From AP-15 sp963755435 (GTDB taxonomy: Bacteria > Pseudomonadota > Alphaproteobacteria > ATCC43930 > CGMCC-115725): 64,000 nt of DNA. Below, piece by piece: positions 51,521 through 62,333 of this stretch. Below the pieces are notes generated by a model that did no database searches, was not told the origin of the DNA, and was given only the letters and a program-made list of their open reading frames with translations. The stretch is taken from the NCBI GenBank assembly GCA_963755435.1, contig CAVWJX010000003.1, positions 1,178,001-1,242,000 of the forward strand, read 5' to 3'. The position numbers were made by a program, and so were the translations under genes. The first letter of the stretch is position 1. Every line of letters begins with the position of its first letter.

Positions 51521-51550
51521 GCGCCCGGCGCGGCCCGGCGCGGCCCGGCG
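51521..51550. repeat. Tandem 10-bp GC repeat
   Basis: CGGCCCGGCG occurs twice in tandem at 51531-51550, preceded by the variant GCGCCCGGCG, just after the kinase stop. It may act as a terminator-like structure or a slippage site. Confidence 0.5.
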
Positions 51551-51652
51551 CGGCGCCCGGCCCGGCCCACCGCCGGCCTGCGTGCCCCCCTCCGCCCGGC
51601 CGGAGCCGTTACCATCCGCAGCCGGGGATGCGGCTCGAGGAAGGGGAGCGCC

Positions 51653-53533
<1,881 letters not shown>

Positions 53534-53590
53534 CGGCCCGTGGCCGGCGGCAGCGATGAGCACCGGGTCCCGGCGCCGTCGGAATCCCAC

Positions 53591-54145
53591 ATGACGACCA
53601 CACCACCGCCGGCGGCCCGGAACCTGGCCGACCTCTACCACCTCGCCCCGCTCCGGTGGGACGACGTCCACGCGGTCATGGAGGCGGACCTCCCGCAGGC
53701 CCCCGGGTCCGGCGGCCCGGACCACCACACCTACTGGCTCTCCACCGCGGACGCGGACGGGCGGCCCCACGTGACCGCCGTCGGCGCCTTCTGGACGGGC
53801 GGCGGGTACTCCTTCACCGGCAGCCCACGCTCACGGAAGATCCGCAACGTCGAGCGTGACCCGAGGTGCGCGCTCGCCGTGGCCGCTCCGGGGTACGACC
53901 TGGTGGTGGAGGGCCGGGCGGCCAGGGTGACGGATCCCGAGGTGCTCCGGCGGACCGCCGCCATCTTCGCCCGCGGCGGGTGGGCGCCCACGGTGGCCGA
54001 CGGCGGGTTCACCCACGAGTACGGCGCGCCCAGCGCCGGCCCTCCGCCCTGGTACGTCTACGAGCTGACCCCCGAGGCCGTCTACGCCACGATGACCCGC
54101 GAGCCCGGCGGGGCCACCCGCTGGACGTTCGCGCACCCGGGGTAG
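53591..54145 (+). CDS. Pyridoxamine 5'-phosphate oxidase family protein (intact)
   Basis: An intact 184-residue protein reading LYHLAPLRWDDVHAVMEADL, YWLSTADADGRPHVTAVGAF, SFTGSPRSRKIRNVERDPRC and LVVEGRAARVTDPEVLRRTA, with C-terminal PPWYVYELTPEAVYATMTRE and TRWTFAHPG. This is the PPOX/FMN split barrel with the SRK-IRN-RDPR phosphate contact. It is separate in sequence from the other two such proteins in the window. Stand-alone gene. Confidence 0.9.
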   Translation: MTTTPPPAARNLADLYHLAPLRWDDVHAVMEADLPQAPGSGGPDHHTYWLSTADADGRPHVTAVGAFWTGGGYSFTGSPRSRKIRNVERDPRCALAVAAPGYDLVVEGRAARVTDPEVLRRTAAIFARGGWAPTVADGGFTHEYGAPSAGPPPWYVYELTPEAVYATMTREPGGATRWTFAHPG

Positions 54146-54158
54146 GCGACAGCGCCCG

Positions 54159-54179
54159 CCCCCGGCGGTTCGCCGGGGG
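54159..54179 (+). terminator. Hairpin after the FMN protein gene
   Basis: CCCCCGGCG-GTT-CGCCGGGGG is a perfect 9-bp stem with a 3-base loop, 13 bp past the stop codon. No T-tract. Confidence 0.65.
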
Positions 54180-54290
54180 GGCGCGGACGAGTGGCCTTCG
54201 CCCCTACCGGGCCGGCCCGGTCCCGGGCGAAGATGGGGCGTGGCCGCCGGGCGGCCCCGGCGGGACAGGCGACCGGGAGGTGAGGGTGGC

Positions 54291-54733
54291 ATGGAGGTTG
54301 ACGGGCGGGCGGTCCCGGGGAGCGCCGGGCACCGGCTGGTGACCCGCGGGGCCGGCCGGACCATCGAGGCGTGGGCGCCGGACGTGGCCGGGTGCATGGC
54401 CGAGGCGCTCGCCGCCCTGGTGGCGTCGTTCGCCGAGCTGCCGGACGCGGCGGCCACCAGCACCCTGCCGCTGCCGCGGGCGCGGTGGGGGCCGAGGACA
54501 TGCTCGTGTCGCTGGCGGAGGAGGTCGTTGACACGCTGGACGTCGTGGGCGTGGTGCCGGTCCGGTTCCACCTGGCCCCGACCGAGGACGGCGGCGTGAG
54601 CGGCGACATGGAGGTGGTCCCGGTGGACCGGGTGCGGCTGACCGCCCCCGCCCCGAAGGGCGTCTCCTACCACCACCTGCGGTGCGGGCCGTCCGGGGGA
54701 GGCTGGCGCTGCGAGGCGACCATCGAGGTCTGA
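54291..54733 (+). CDS. Archease
   Basis: Reads GHRLVTRGAGRTIEAWAPDV with AGCMAEALAALVASFAEL, LLVSLAEEVVDTLDVVGVVP and VRFHLAPTEDGGVSGDMEVV, then APAPKGVSYHHLRCGPSGGG and WRCEATIEV. This matches the archease family, whose calcium-binding site activates the RNA ligase RtcB. GGGAGGTGAGGG precedes the ATG. One insertion near 54487 breaks it. No rtcB is in the window. Confidence 0.85.
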
Positions 54734-54816
54734 ACCGCGGCCGTACCGCTGTCGGGGTTCCTGCCGTTCATGGCCACGCGGCGGGAGGACTTCATGAGCT
54801 TCTCCTGCGCACGGGG

Positions 54817-55989
54817 TCACGCGTTGGCGATGACGTCGAACACCCGCTGGCATCGGAACACCCGGCCGTAGGCACCGCGGGAGACCTGCCGTAGGATCTG
54901 GAGCTCCACCAACTTCGCGACGGCGCTGTTCGCCGCCTGGTATGAAACATTCAGCACGTTTCGCGCCTGGGGCACGTCAAGTACCGGGTACCCGATGAGA
55001 TCGCTGGCGAGATTGATCACCGATCCACGGTATCCCTTTTCATTCAAGTAGCTGACGAATTCGTCTTTGATCGCCAGCAACTGGGAGATGGCTCTCGAAG
55101 CAGCTTCCGATCGAGTCTTGACGGCTTCGGCAAAGAACGCCACCCAGGGATCGAAGTCCCCGGTCTCCGATAGGCGGTGGAGGTGATCGATGTAAAGCTC
55201 TCGGCGCGGCTCGAGCCAGGTGGAGAGGTTCAAGATCGGGTAGGCGAGGGCTCCCGCCTGCATGATTTGCAACGTGATTACGAGGCGTCCGAGGCGGCCG
55301 TTCCCGTCGCTGAAAGGATGGAGGGCCTCGAACTGGTAGTGGCCGAGGGCGGCCCTCACGAGGAGCGGCATGTTGGACTCGGCATTGATCCACTTCTCCC
55401 AGTCGTCCATCCCACGCTGAAGCAGCTCGCCGGGTGGAGGAGGTACAAAGCGGGAGTCCTCGATCGGCAGGCCTTCGTTCCCGATATAGACCTGTCGTCT
55501 ACGGAGTTCTCCGGCGTCGTAGGAGTCACCTCGGGTGCCCCGGACGAGGGTCTTTTGCAGCTCGGAGAGCACGGAGACGCAAATGGGTCTCTTGGCGAGC
55601 AGCTCCACGGCGCGGGTTGCTGCGGTGACGTAGTTGAGCACCTCCCTCACTTCGCTGCCGGGGGCCGTCTTCACGTAGTCCGCCTCAAGGACCTCCGACA
55701 GGGGGGCGTACGTTCCTTCGAGAGCAGACGTAGCCACCGCTTCCTTCGTGAGGGCGGGCCGAACGAGCAACTGCGGATTGGGAAGGAGCTCCGTCTTGGC
55801 GTTGAGGCCGCCGAGGGCTCGATCCGCCTCGCTCAGGAGCCCGTAGGTCGCTTGGCTCAGGGTGATGCTCTCCGGGAGGGGTCCGGGAACGAAGGCGTAG
55901 TGGTCGAAGGCTCGAGAAAGCCGGGCGTCGTGGCCCCTGATCGGGACGAGCGTCCCAGTGGGGGATGTACGGAAGCGGTCAACCTGCAC
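54817..55989 (-). CDS. Fic-family AMP-transferase-like protein
   Basis: An intact 390-residue protein. The Fic motif is HPFSDGNGRLGR at residues 224-235 with the catalytic His224 and the ATP-phosphate-binding Asp-Gly-Asn-Gly-Arg. The inhibitory helix TSALEG (87-92) precedes it, which puts it in class II, self-inhibited Fic proteins. The N-terminal domain (AFVPGPLPESITLSQATYGL) and a C-terminal winged helix (SYQAANSAVAKLVELQILRQ) complete the usual single-chain form. Its GC content and codon use are clearly lower than in every neighbour, which suggests transfer. It has no antitoxin gene, as expected for this class. Confidence 0.95.
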   Translation of the reverse strand: MQVDRFRTSPTGTLVPIRGHDARLSRAFDHYAFVPGPLPESITLSQATYGLLSEADRALGGLNAKTELLPNPQLLVRPALTKEAVATSALEGTYAPLSEVLEADYVKTAPGSEVREVLNYVTAATRAVELLAKRPICVSVLSELQKTLVRGTRGDSYDAGELRRRQVYIGNEGLPIEDSRFVPPPPGELLQRGMDDWEKWINAESNMPLLVRAALGHYQFEALHPFSDGNGRLGRLVITLQIMQAGALAYPILNLSTWLEPRRELYIDHLHRLSETGDFDPWVAFFAEAVKTRSEAASRAISQLLAIKDEFVSYLNEKGYRGSVINLASDLIGYPVLDVPQARNVLNVSYQAANSAVAKLVELQILRQVSRGAYGRVFRCQRVFDVIANA

Positions 55990-55999
55990 TTTTTAAGTG
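55987..55999. promoter_or_regulatory. Inverted repeat at the Fic start codon
   Basis: CACTT-TTT-AAGTG spans the GTG start of the Fic gene; the same AT-rich stretch continues upstream (TTTACGTACAAA). A regulator bound here would block translation start or transcription; Fic proteins with a winged helix sometimes bind their own promoter. Confidence 0.35.
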
Positions 56000-56208
56000 T
56001 ACCGCTCTTTACGTACAAACCCTCCCACAGATGTCAAGCCACCTTGTCATGTGGCCTCCGGAATTGATGCCGGCCCCTATCGCCTTGAATTACACAGGCG
56101 TGATCTCACGTGCCGGGCAGGGACGGTGCCTCGACAAGCCACCGCCGCGGGCTCGCCGCCGAGCGCCGCGCCTGAGGGCCGTTCCGGCCTGGTCAGGGAG
56201 TTCCGTGG

Positions 56209-56283
56209 TCGGGCTGCCCGGATTTGAACCGGGGACCTCTGCGTCCCGAACGCAGCGCGCTAACCAAACTGCGCCACAGCCCG
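56209..56283 (-). tRNA. tRNA-Pro (CGG)
   Basis: The reverse strand folds as a cloverleaf: acceptor CGGGCTG with CAGCCCG, D-stem GCGC/GCGC, anticodon stem CTGCG/CGCAG around TTCGGGA (anticodon CGG), and T-arm CCCGG-TTCAAAT-CCGGG. The discriminator is A and CCA is not encoded. The Fic-bearing low-GC patch lies on the 3' side of this tRNA. Confidence 0.93.
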
Positions 56284-56422
56284 TCGCCGGCGGCGCGCCC
56301 CGGCGAGGCCGCCAGCCTAGCCGCGCCCCGGCCGCGGTGCTCGAAGGCGCCGACTCGGGGAGGCCGGGCTCGGGCGCCCGACCGGGGAGCCTGCGTCCCG
56401 CGTGCCGCGGCCACGCCGTTGG

Positions 56423-57378
56423 TCAGCCGGTGCCACCGGTCCCGCGCCGTCCCGCTCGCCGCGGCCGGTCTCGGCGCTCCGGACCGGTCTGCCCCGGCCC
56501 GACCCGGCTCCCGTCCCCCGTGACCCGCCGCTCGACGACCACCTTGGCGATCCGCCGCTTGTCCATCTCGACCACCCTGAGCTCCCAGCCGTCGACCGCG
56601 AGGGCCTCGCCCTCCTCGGGGATGTGGCCGAAGCCGTCGAAGAGGTAGCCGCCGAGGGTCACGTACTCGCCGTCGGGGATCTCGATGCCGAGCCGCTCGC
56701 GGACGTCGTCGACGTTCGCCCGGCCGTCGACCAGCCAGCGGGCGCCGTCCACCCGGACGATCGCGGGCTCCTCGTCGGCCGGGTCGAACTCGTCGTGGAG
56801 GTCGCCCACGAGCGGCTCGAGGAGGTCCTTGACCGTGAGGACGCCCGGCCACGCCCCCGTACTCGTCGACCACGACGGCGAAGCCCCGGCGCTGGCGGCG
56901 CATCTCGGCCAGGGCGTCGAGGACGCGGCGCGACTCGGGCACGACGTAGGGCTGGCGGAGCCGGCGGGAGATCTCGAGCGGCGACTGCGGCGCTCGGTCC
57001 GGCCACGCCCGCCGGCTCGGCCGGCCGCGCCAGCCGGGCGCCGGAACAGGTCGTTCACGAACAGCACGCCCACGAGGTCGTCGAGGTCGTCGTGGACCAC
57101 CGGGAAGCGCTGTGGCCCGACTCCCGGACCGCCCGGGCCACGTCCTCGGCGTGCACCGGGATGGTGAGGGCCACGACGTCGACCCGCGGGGTCATGACCT
57201 CCCGGACCTCCATGTCGCGCAGGTCGGCCAGGGCGTCGATGATCAGCCGCTCCTGCTCGCCGGCCTCGCCGGCTCGCCGGCGGCCCGGCCGGCGCGCCTC
57301 GCCGCGGCGCCGGCCGCGCTGCCACCAGTGGCGGCCGGGGCTGCCTGGTGGAGGCTGGTGCGGACGCCGTCCGGGCAC
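56423..57378 (-). CDS. CorC/HlyC-like CBS-domain protein
   Basis: Two CBS domains are readable: EVREVMTPRVDVVALTIPVH with AEDVARAVRESGHSRFPVVH and DDLVGVLFVNDLF, then AEMRRQRRGFAVVVDEYGGV with LTVKDLLEPLVGDLHDEFD. The C-terminal CorC_HlyC domain reads DGEYVTLGGYLFDGFGHIPE and EGEALAVDGWELRVVEMDKR. The N-terminal DUF21 membrane part of hemolysin C/TlyC proteins is missing, so it is a soluble CorC-type protein, a family tied to metal or magnesium efflux. Frames break in five places; start approximate. Confidence 0.85.
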
Positions 57379-57393
57379 GCTGCGCGCCGTCGG

Positions 57394-57859
57394 TCAGGCT
57401 CCGGCGAGGCTGTCCGGCGCCGCGAGTGCGGCCGCGCGGCCGACCAGCACCGGGACCGGGCTGGTACGACGTCGTCGGCGTAGGTGCCGCCGTCGAGCAG
57501 GGCGGCCGTGGCCCGGCGGAGGCGCAGCGGGTCGAGCGGCTTGACCAGCCAGCCCTCGGCGCCCGAGCGGCGGGCCAGGAAGACGTCGGGCCGGCGGTCG
57601 AGCAGCATGAGCACCGGGACGTGGTCGACGTCCAGGTAGGACTCCTCCAGCGCGAGCTCCAGGCAGACGGCCATGCCGCCCATGTTGCCCATCTGCATGT
57701 CGACCACGACCAGGTCGGGTGCGTCCTCGCGCGCACGAGCGGTCGACGGCGTCGGGGCCCGAGGCCACCTCGAGGACCTCGATGTCGGGCGCCTCGGGTG
57801 ACCGAGGCGACCTCGCGGCGGACGGTGGGGGCGTCGCTGGCGACCACGATGGTGCGCAC
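57394..57859 (-). CDS. Stand-alone receiver-domain response regulator
   Basis: Reads RTIVVASDAPTVRREVASVT, then DLVVVDMQMGNMGGMAVCLE with the phospho-acceptor Asp, YLDVDHVPVLMLLDRRPDVF and GAEGWLVKPLDPLRLRRATA with the conserved Lys-Pro. There is no output domain in the remaining 30 residues. It follows the second ArsA-like gene with 10 bp between them, so it is probably in that operon. Two shifts near 57725 and 57800. Confidence 0.85.
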
Positions 57860-57869
57860 GGCGGCGAGG

Positions 57870-59040
57870 TTACCCGACCCCGACCGGCCGCGGACCGCCG
57901 CCGGACCGAAGAGGCTGGTCGGCCACGAGGCCGAGCCCGCCCAGGTCGTGGACGTCGGTCCCGAGCAGCGGGACCCGGCCCACCGGGGCCGGGGCCACGC
58001 GCCGGGCGAGCTCGGCGTAGGCCGCGCTCCTCGCGCTCGGCCAGCGTCCTCGAGGTGGTCGAGGTTGTCGACCAGGGCGGCCAGGGCGCTCCCCGGCCGG
58101 GGCCGCGGGCATGGCCACGGCGCCACGCGGCCGAACGTGGGGGTGCACCCGGTTGACCACCAGGGCCGCCGGGCTCGACGCCGGTGTCGGCGAGCCTGCC
58201 GGCGAAGAAGCTCGGCCTCGTCCACCGCGTCGGGCCGGGGGGAGGTGACGAGCACGTAGGCGGTGGCCGGGTCGGCCAGCAGCTCGCGCACGGCGCCGGC
58301 CCGGTCGCGGAAGCCCTCCTCCATCCCCTCGAAGGCCTGGAAGAAGGCCACGGCGTCCTGCGACGATCTCGGCCCCGGCCACCTTGGAGATGGTCCGGAG
58401 GAGCGCCTGGGTGGCCACGCTCGACCGCCCGCAGGTAGGCCCGGGTCGGGCACCAGCAGCGCCCGGAAGAGGCGGTTCTCGAGGAAGTGGGTCAGCCGGC
58501 GCGGGCGCGTCGAGCAGGTCGAGGGCGTTGCGGGTGGGCGGGGTGTCGACGACCACGACGTCGTAGTCGGCCGCTCTCGGTCAGCTCGTAGAGCTTCTCC
58601 ATGGCCATGTACTCCTGGGTGCCCGACAGCGCGCCGGCGAGGTTCTGGTAGAGGCGGTTGGCCTGGATGGCGTCGGCCTGCTCGGGCGTCCGGGCGTAGC
58701 GCGCGACCAGGTCGTCGAAGGTGCCCTTGGTGTCGAGCATCGAGCGCGTGCAGCTCGCCCGGGCCAGTCGCCCGGCACCTCGGTCGGGCGTGTTGGGGAG
58801 CGACTCGACCCCGAGGGCGTCGGCCAGCCGCCGGGCCGGGTCGACGGTGACCACGCAGGCCCGCCGCCCCGGCGGGCCGCCTCGAGGGCGAAGGTCGCCG
58901 ACGACCGTGGTCTTGCCGACCCCGCCCGGGCCGCAGCACGACCACGACGCGGCCGCTCGCCGCGGCCAGCGTCGGCGAGCGAGGCCCGCCGGCGGCTCGG
59001 CCGTCCCGGTCGCGGCGTCGGCCGGCCTCGGCGGGCGAGC
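57870..59040 (-). CDS. ArsA/GET3-like ATPase 2
   Basis: After a broken P-loop region that reads VVVV-GPGGVGKTTVV it continues with CVVTVDPARRLADALGVESL, FDDLVARYARTPEQADAIQA, NRLYQNLAGALSGTQEYMAM and EKLYELTESG, then DVVVVDTPPTRNALDLLDAP, ARLTHFLENRLFRALLVPD and QDAVAFFQAFEGMEEGFRDR. This is the actinobacterial ArsA-like family of paired soluble ATPases (Rv3679/Rv3680 type). The 5' boundary is approximate since frameshifts hide the start. Confidence 0.8.
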
Positions 59041-60017
59041 TGCCTCGACGCCCGTCGGTCAGGGCCGCCGGCCAGCGCGGCCGAGCTCGTCGGGCCCGAT
59101 CGGTCGGGCGCGGCGAGCGCGGGCAGCGCGGAGCTGGGGGAGGGGCAGCTCCCGGGCCAGCCGCTCGACCTGCTCGGCCTGCGAGGCCGCAGCGCGGCCG
59201 AGCCGGAACGCGCCGGGCCGCCTCGAGGGCCGGCGAGCTGGGCCGCCGTCGAGCGTGACCCCGGCCTCGGCCGCGGCGGCCTCGGCCGCCGGGACGGCCG
59301 AGGCGGGCCGGCGGCTCGTCGCAGCCGTTCACCACCACCGGGCCGAGCTGGACGCCCGACCCGGTCCTCGAGCTGGTAGGCGGCCTCGACGGTCTCGCTG
59401 ACCGGCATCTCCTCGGGCAGGGTGACGAGCATGACCCGGCAGCGCGCCGGGTCGCGCAGCAGCTCGACGACCTCGGCCGCCTGGGCCCGGACCGGGCCGC
59501 TCCGGGCGGCGTCGAGCAGGCCGCTGGCCGAGGTGAGGAAGGTGACGGCGTGGCCGGTGGCCGGGGCGTCGACGACGATGAGGTCGGCCACCCGGTCCCG
59601 CTCGAGCTGCTTGACCTTGCCCAGCACCAGGACGTCGCGGATGCCCGGGATGGCCGTGGCCACCACGTCGACCACGCCCGAGCGAGACCAGCCGCTTGGA
59701 GACCCGCTGAGGCCGTGGTCGGCCAGGTACTCGAGCAGCGCGTCGTCGGGGGTGATCCGCCGCGCCCGGACCGTGCCCCCGCCGGGTCGCCGCCGGTGCC
59801 GGGCGGCAGAGGACCGTCTCGTCGTAGTCGAGGCGGCCCGCTGCCGCCGAAGGCCGCGGCCGATGCCCGGCCGGCCCTCGAGCTCGACCAGGAGCACCGA
59901 CAGCCCGGCGTCGGCGGCCATGCGGGCCAGGGCGGCGGCCACGGTGGTCTTGCCCACCCCGCCCTTGCCGGCGACCACCAGGACCCGGCTCTCTGCGCAG
60001 AAGGCGGCGACGTCCAT
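59041..60017 (-). CDS. ArsA/GET3-like ATPase 1
   Basis: The ATG gives MDVAAFCAESRVLVVAGKGG and VGKTTVAAALARMAADAGLS, a deviant Walker A with the signature Lys (KGGVGKT), then LLVELEGRPGIGRAFGG and RLVSLGVVDVVATAIPGIRD, VKQLERDRVADLIVVDAPAT with GHAVTFLTSASGLLDAARSG and RVMLVTLPEEMPVSETVEAA. It pairs with the second ATPase downstream. Known members hydrolyse ATP and resemble GET3, but their cargo in bacteria is unsettled. Numerous indels, mainly insertions. Confidence 0.85.
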
Positions 60018-60155
60018 CCGGCGGCGAGCGTAGCCCCGGCGCTCCGTCGCGCCGGTGGCGCAGGCGCCCGGGAAATCCCTGGTCAAGCCCCTTGTCGGCC
60101 CGGAGGCCCGGGGGTACCCTGGCCCGCGACGGGGAGGGGATCCAGGGGGTGGAGC

Positions 60156-60415
60156 ATGCGTCAGGCAGTCGGAGAGTCGTGGCAGGCGAAGGCGGCGTGC
60201 CGGGGGCCGCAGGCGGCGGCGTTCTTCCCGCCGTCGCACGCCGAGCGCAAGGACGAGAAGCGGCCCGGGAGGCCCGGGCCAAGGCGATCTGCGCCGAGTG
60301 CCACGTGCGGCGCGACTGCCTCGACTACGCCATCCGCATCCGTGAGCCCCACGGCATCTGGGGCGGCCTGAACGAGGTCGAGCGCAAGCAGATCCTGGAG
60401 CGCCGGGCCGGCTGA
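60156..60415 (+). CDS. WhiB-family iron-sulfur regulator
   Basis: Reads AVGESWQAKAACRGPQAAAF, then KAICAECHVRRDCLDYAIRI with the remaining three of the four cysteines (CxxC and C after five), and the GIWGG turn followed by LNEVERKQILERRAG. WhiB proteins bind a 4Fe-4S cluster and a sigma factor. It is divergent from the ArsA pair, the same arrangement as whiB4 next to Rv3680 in M. tuberculosis. One deletion (a G missing in a G/C run near 60270) breaks the frame. Confidence 0.93.
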
Positions 60416-60458
60416 GCGGATTCGCGGCCGGCACCCGGCGGCCTCAGCGCGGGCCGGC

Positions 60459-61010
60459 TCAGGCCCGTCCTCGGCGTGGCGTCGCCGGCTGCCCCCAGCC
60501 GAGCATGCCGGGGCACCGTGGCCACGATCAGGATGAAGAGGGCGAAGGTGATGACGTGCACCGAGGTGCACCACAGGCAGATGTTGCCGATGATGAGGAG
60601 CTCGGCAGCCACCAGGTAGAGGGCGAAGCCATGCCCACCACACCAGGGCCAGCCGCAGCCAGGTGCACCCGCCGGTCGGTCGGACGCCACAGCGAGGGCA
60701 GTTGACGACCGCCATCACGACGTAGAAGCCCAGGCCGAGCAGCGGCCACCGGGATGCCGAGGAAGTAGCGACTGGGCGCTGGTGGTGACCTTCTGCAGTT
60801 GATGACCCCGGTGTCCGGGCAGGCGAGCGGGATCTTGGCGAAGTGGTCGACGGTCAGGTAGATGGCGACCCCGAGGCCGAGCGAGCGAGAGGAGCAGCGA
60901 CAGGCCGATCCGCCAAGGGCCGGGGCGCTGCACCGGCTCGGTCCGCTCGGCGATCGCGCGGTCGCCGATCGCCGGCGTCCCGCCACGCGGCTCAGGAGCT
61001 CGAGCCCCAT
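60459..61010 (-). CDS. Vitamin K epoxide reductase (VKOR) family protein
   Basis: Four membrane helices are visible: GLGVAIYLTVDHF, VAVLGLGFYVVMAVVNL, FALYLVAAELLIIGNI and VITFALFILIVATVP. Conserved cysteines are in ACPDTGVINCQKVTTSAQS and in the redox pair NICLWCTSVHV. Bacterial VKOR re-oxidises secreted disulfide-forming proteins, using menaquinone. It overlaps the 3' end of the DUF929 gene by about 19 bp, so the pair is likely one transcript. Frames are broken in at least three places. Confidence 0.9.
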
Positions 61011-62132
61011 GCGTCTTGGCCGCCGCCTTCACGCCCTTGCTGGTGCAGACCGAGGCCGGCTTCTCCCCGTCGACTGTTGCAGATCGAGGCCGAGATGTAG
61101 TTGGACGTGGCGATGATGGCCTGGGTGACCGGGTTGGTTGGTTGTCGGTGAGGCCGGCGGCGATCTGCGCCCGGGTGAGGCCCTGGAGGATCGACCGGCG
61201 AGTAGCTGGCGCCCGAGATCACGAACTTGTTGCCGATGTCGATGAACGGGATCGAGCCGCTGGCGTGTGGACGCCGCCGGTGTACTTGGAGGTGTCGTAC
61301 TTCTTGACCAGCGTCTGCTCTGGCCGAGCTAGCGGCTGGAGGATCTCGTAGCCGGTGCCGGCGGCGTTCTGCTGGCTGCTGTAGAGCTCCCCGTCTGCAG
61401 CGCCGACGTAGGGGCTGGTGAACGTGGCCTTGGCGAAGGTGAAGGTCTGGGTGCTTGGGTAGACGTCGGTCGAGCTGGACTGCATCGTCTGCAGGCCGGT
61501 CAGTGTGCCGAACCGGCTGTAGCGTGGCCACCATGGCCCAGCGCTCGGCCGCGCAGTACGGGCAGTACTCCCCGCCCATGTAGAAGACGCCGGGCTTTGT
61601 GTCGGAAGGTGAGCGGCGGCTGCTGGCCCTTGATCTGGTGGGGCGGGCTGACGGCCACTGTGGGCGACGACACGCCGACCGTGTTGTACACCGACGCCGG
61701 GATGTTGGTGACCTGCTGCTCGATCTGGGCGGGCACCGGCTGCGCGGTGGCGCCGCTGGCGCTGGGGCTCGACGTGCCGGTGAGCTTCACCACCACCAGG
61801 ACCACGACCACGATCAGGACGAGCGCCACCGCGCCCCAGGTCAGCAGGGCGGTCGGGGAGCGCCGGGGACCGGGCGCCGGGCCGCCTGGGGACCGCCGCG
61901 GGGCGGCCGCTGCCCACCCTTCCGCCCCGCCCTTGCCCTGGCCGGTCGGGCCCCGCCCGCCGGCACCCTGCTTCTGGCCGGGACCGCCGGACCCGGGCTT
62001 CGACCCCTGGCCGGGGCTGGCCCCGCTGACGCCCCGGGCCGCCTCCTTGCCGGAGACCGCCCGGCTCTGGGCGCGGCTCCGGTCCTTGTCCGCCTGGTTC
62101 CGGGCGGGCTTCTGGTCGCTGTCGTCTGCCAT
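60992..62132 (-). CDS. DUF929 membrane-anchored thioredoxin-like protein
   Basis: The N-terminus is a long Lys/Arg/Gly-rich cytoplasmic region followed by one transmembrane helix (TWGAVALVLIVVVVLVVVK). The extracytoplasmic domain reads PGVFYMGGEYCPYCAAERWA, a thioredoxin-type CxxC, then FTFAKATFTSPYVGAADGEL, SGSIPFIDIGNKFVISGAS and ASICNST. It matches DUF929. Together with VKOR directly downstream, the pair looks like an oxidative protein-folding system outside the membrane. About four indels break it. Confidence 0.85.
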
Positions 62133-62307
62133 CGTCGTCGAGTCCTCGGGTCTTGTCGTGACGGTCTGCCTGCGCCGCCCCCCGGCGGCGGCCGCCGCGT
62201 CCGGTGCCTGATCGGAGGATGCGCCGGAGAGCGTAGACCAGGGCCTGGCCTCCGAGCGCTGCGGGGGCGTCGTGGGTCCAGACGCACGACGCGTGCGGCC
62301 GTGACGC

Positions 62308-62326
62308 GGCTACCCACGGGTAGCCT
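62308..62326 (+). promoter_or_regulatory. Promoter-operator of the Nudix gene
   Basis: GGCTACCC-AC-GGGTAGCC is a perfect 8-2-8 inverted repeat, 62308-62325. It overlaps TAGCCT (62321-62326), which ends 7 bp before the GTG with no ribosome binding site, so transcription is probably leaderless and repressible. Confidence 0.5.
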
Positions 62327-62333
62327 GCCCACC

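Noticed and set aside
54740..56283. A genomic island with attL/attR flanking the Fic gene
   Set aside because: I looked for a copy of the tRNA-Pro 3' end near 54.7-54.9 kb and for integrase or transposase sequences, and found neither.
57394..60017. Arsenic resistance operon suggested by the ArsA-like ATPases
   Set aside because: No arsB, arsC or arsR is present and the pair matches the actinobacterial Rv3679/Rv3680 type beside whiB instead.
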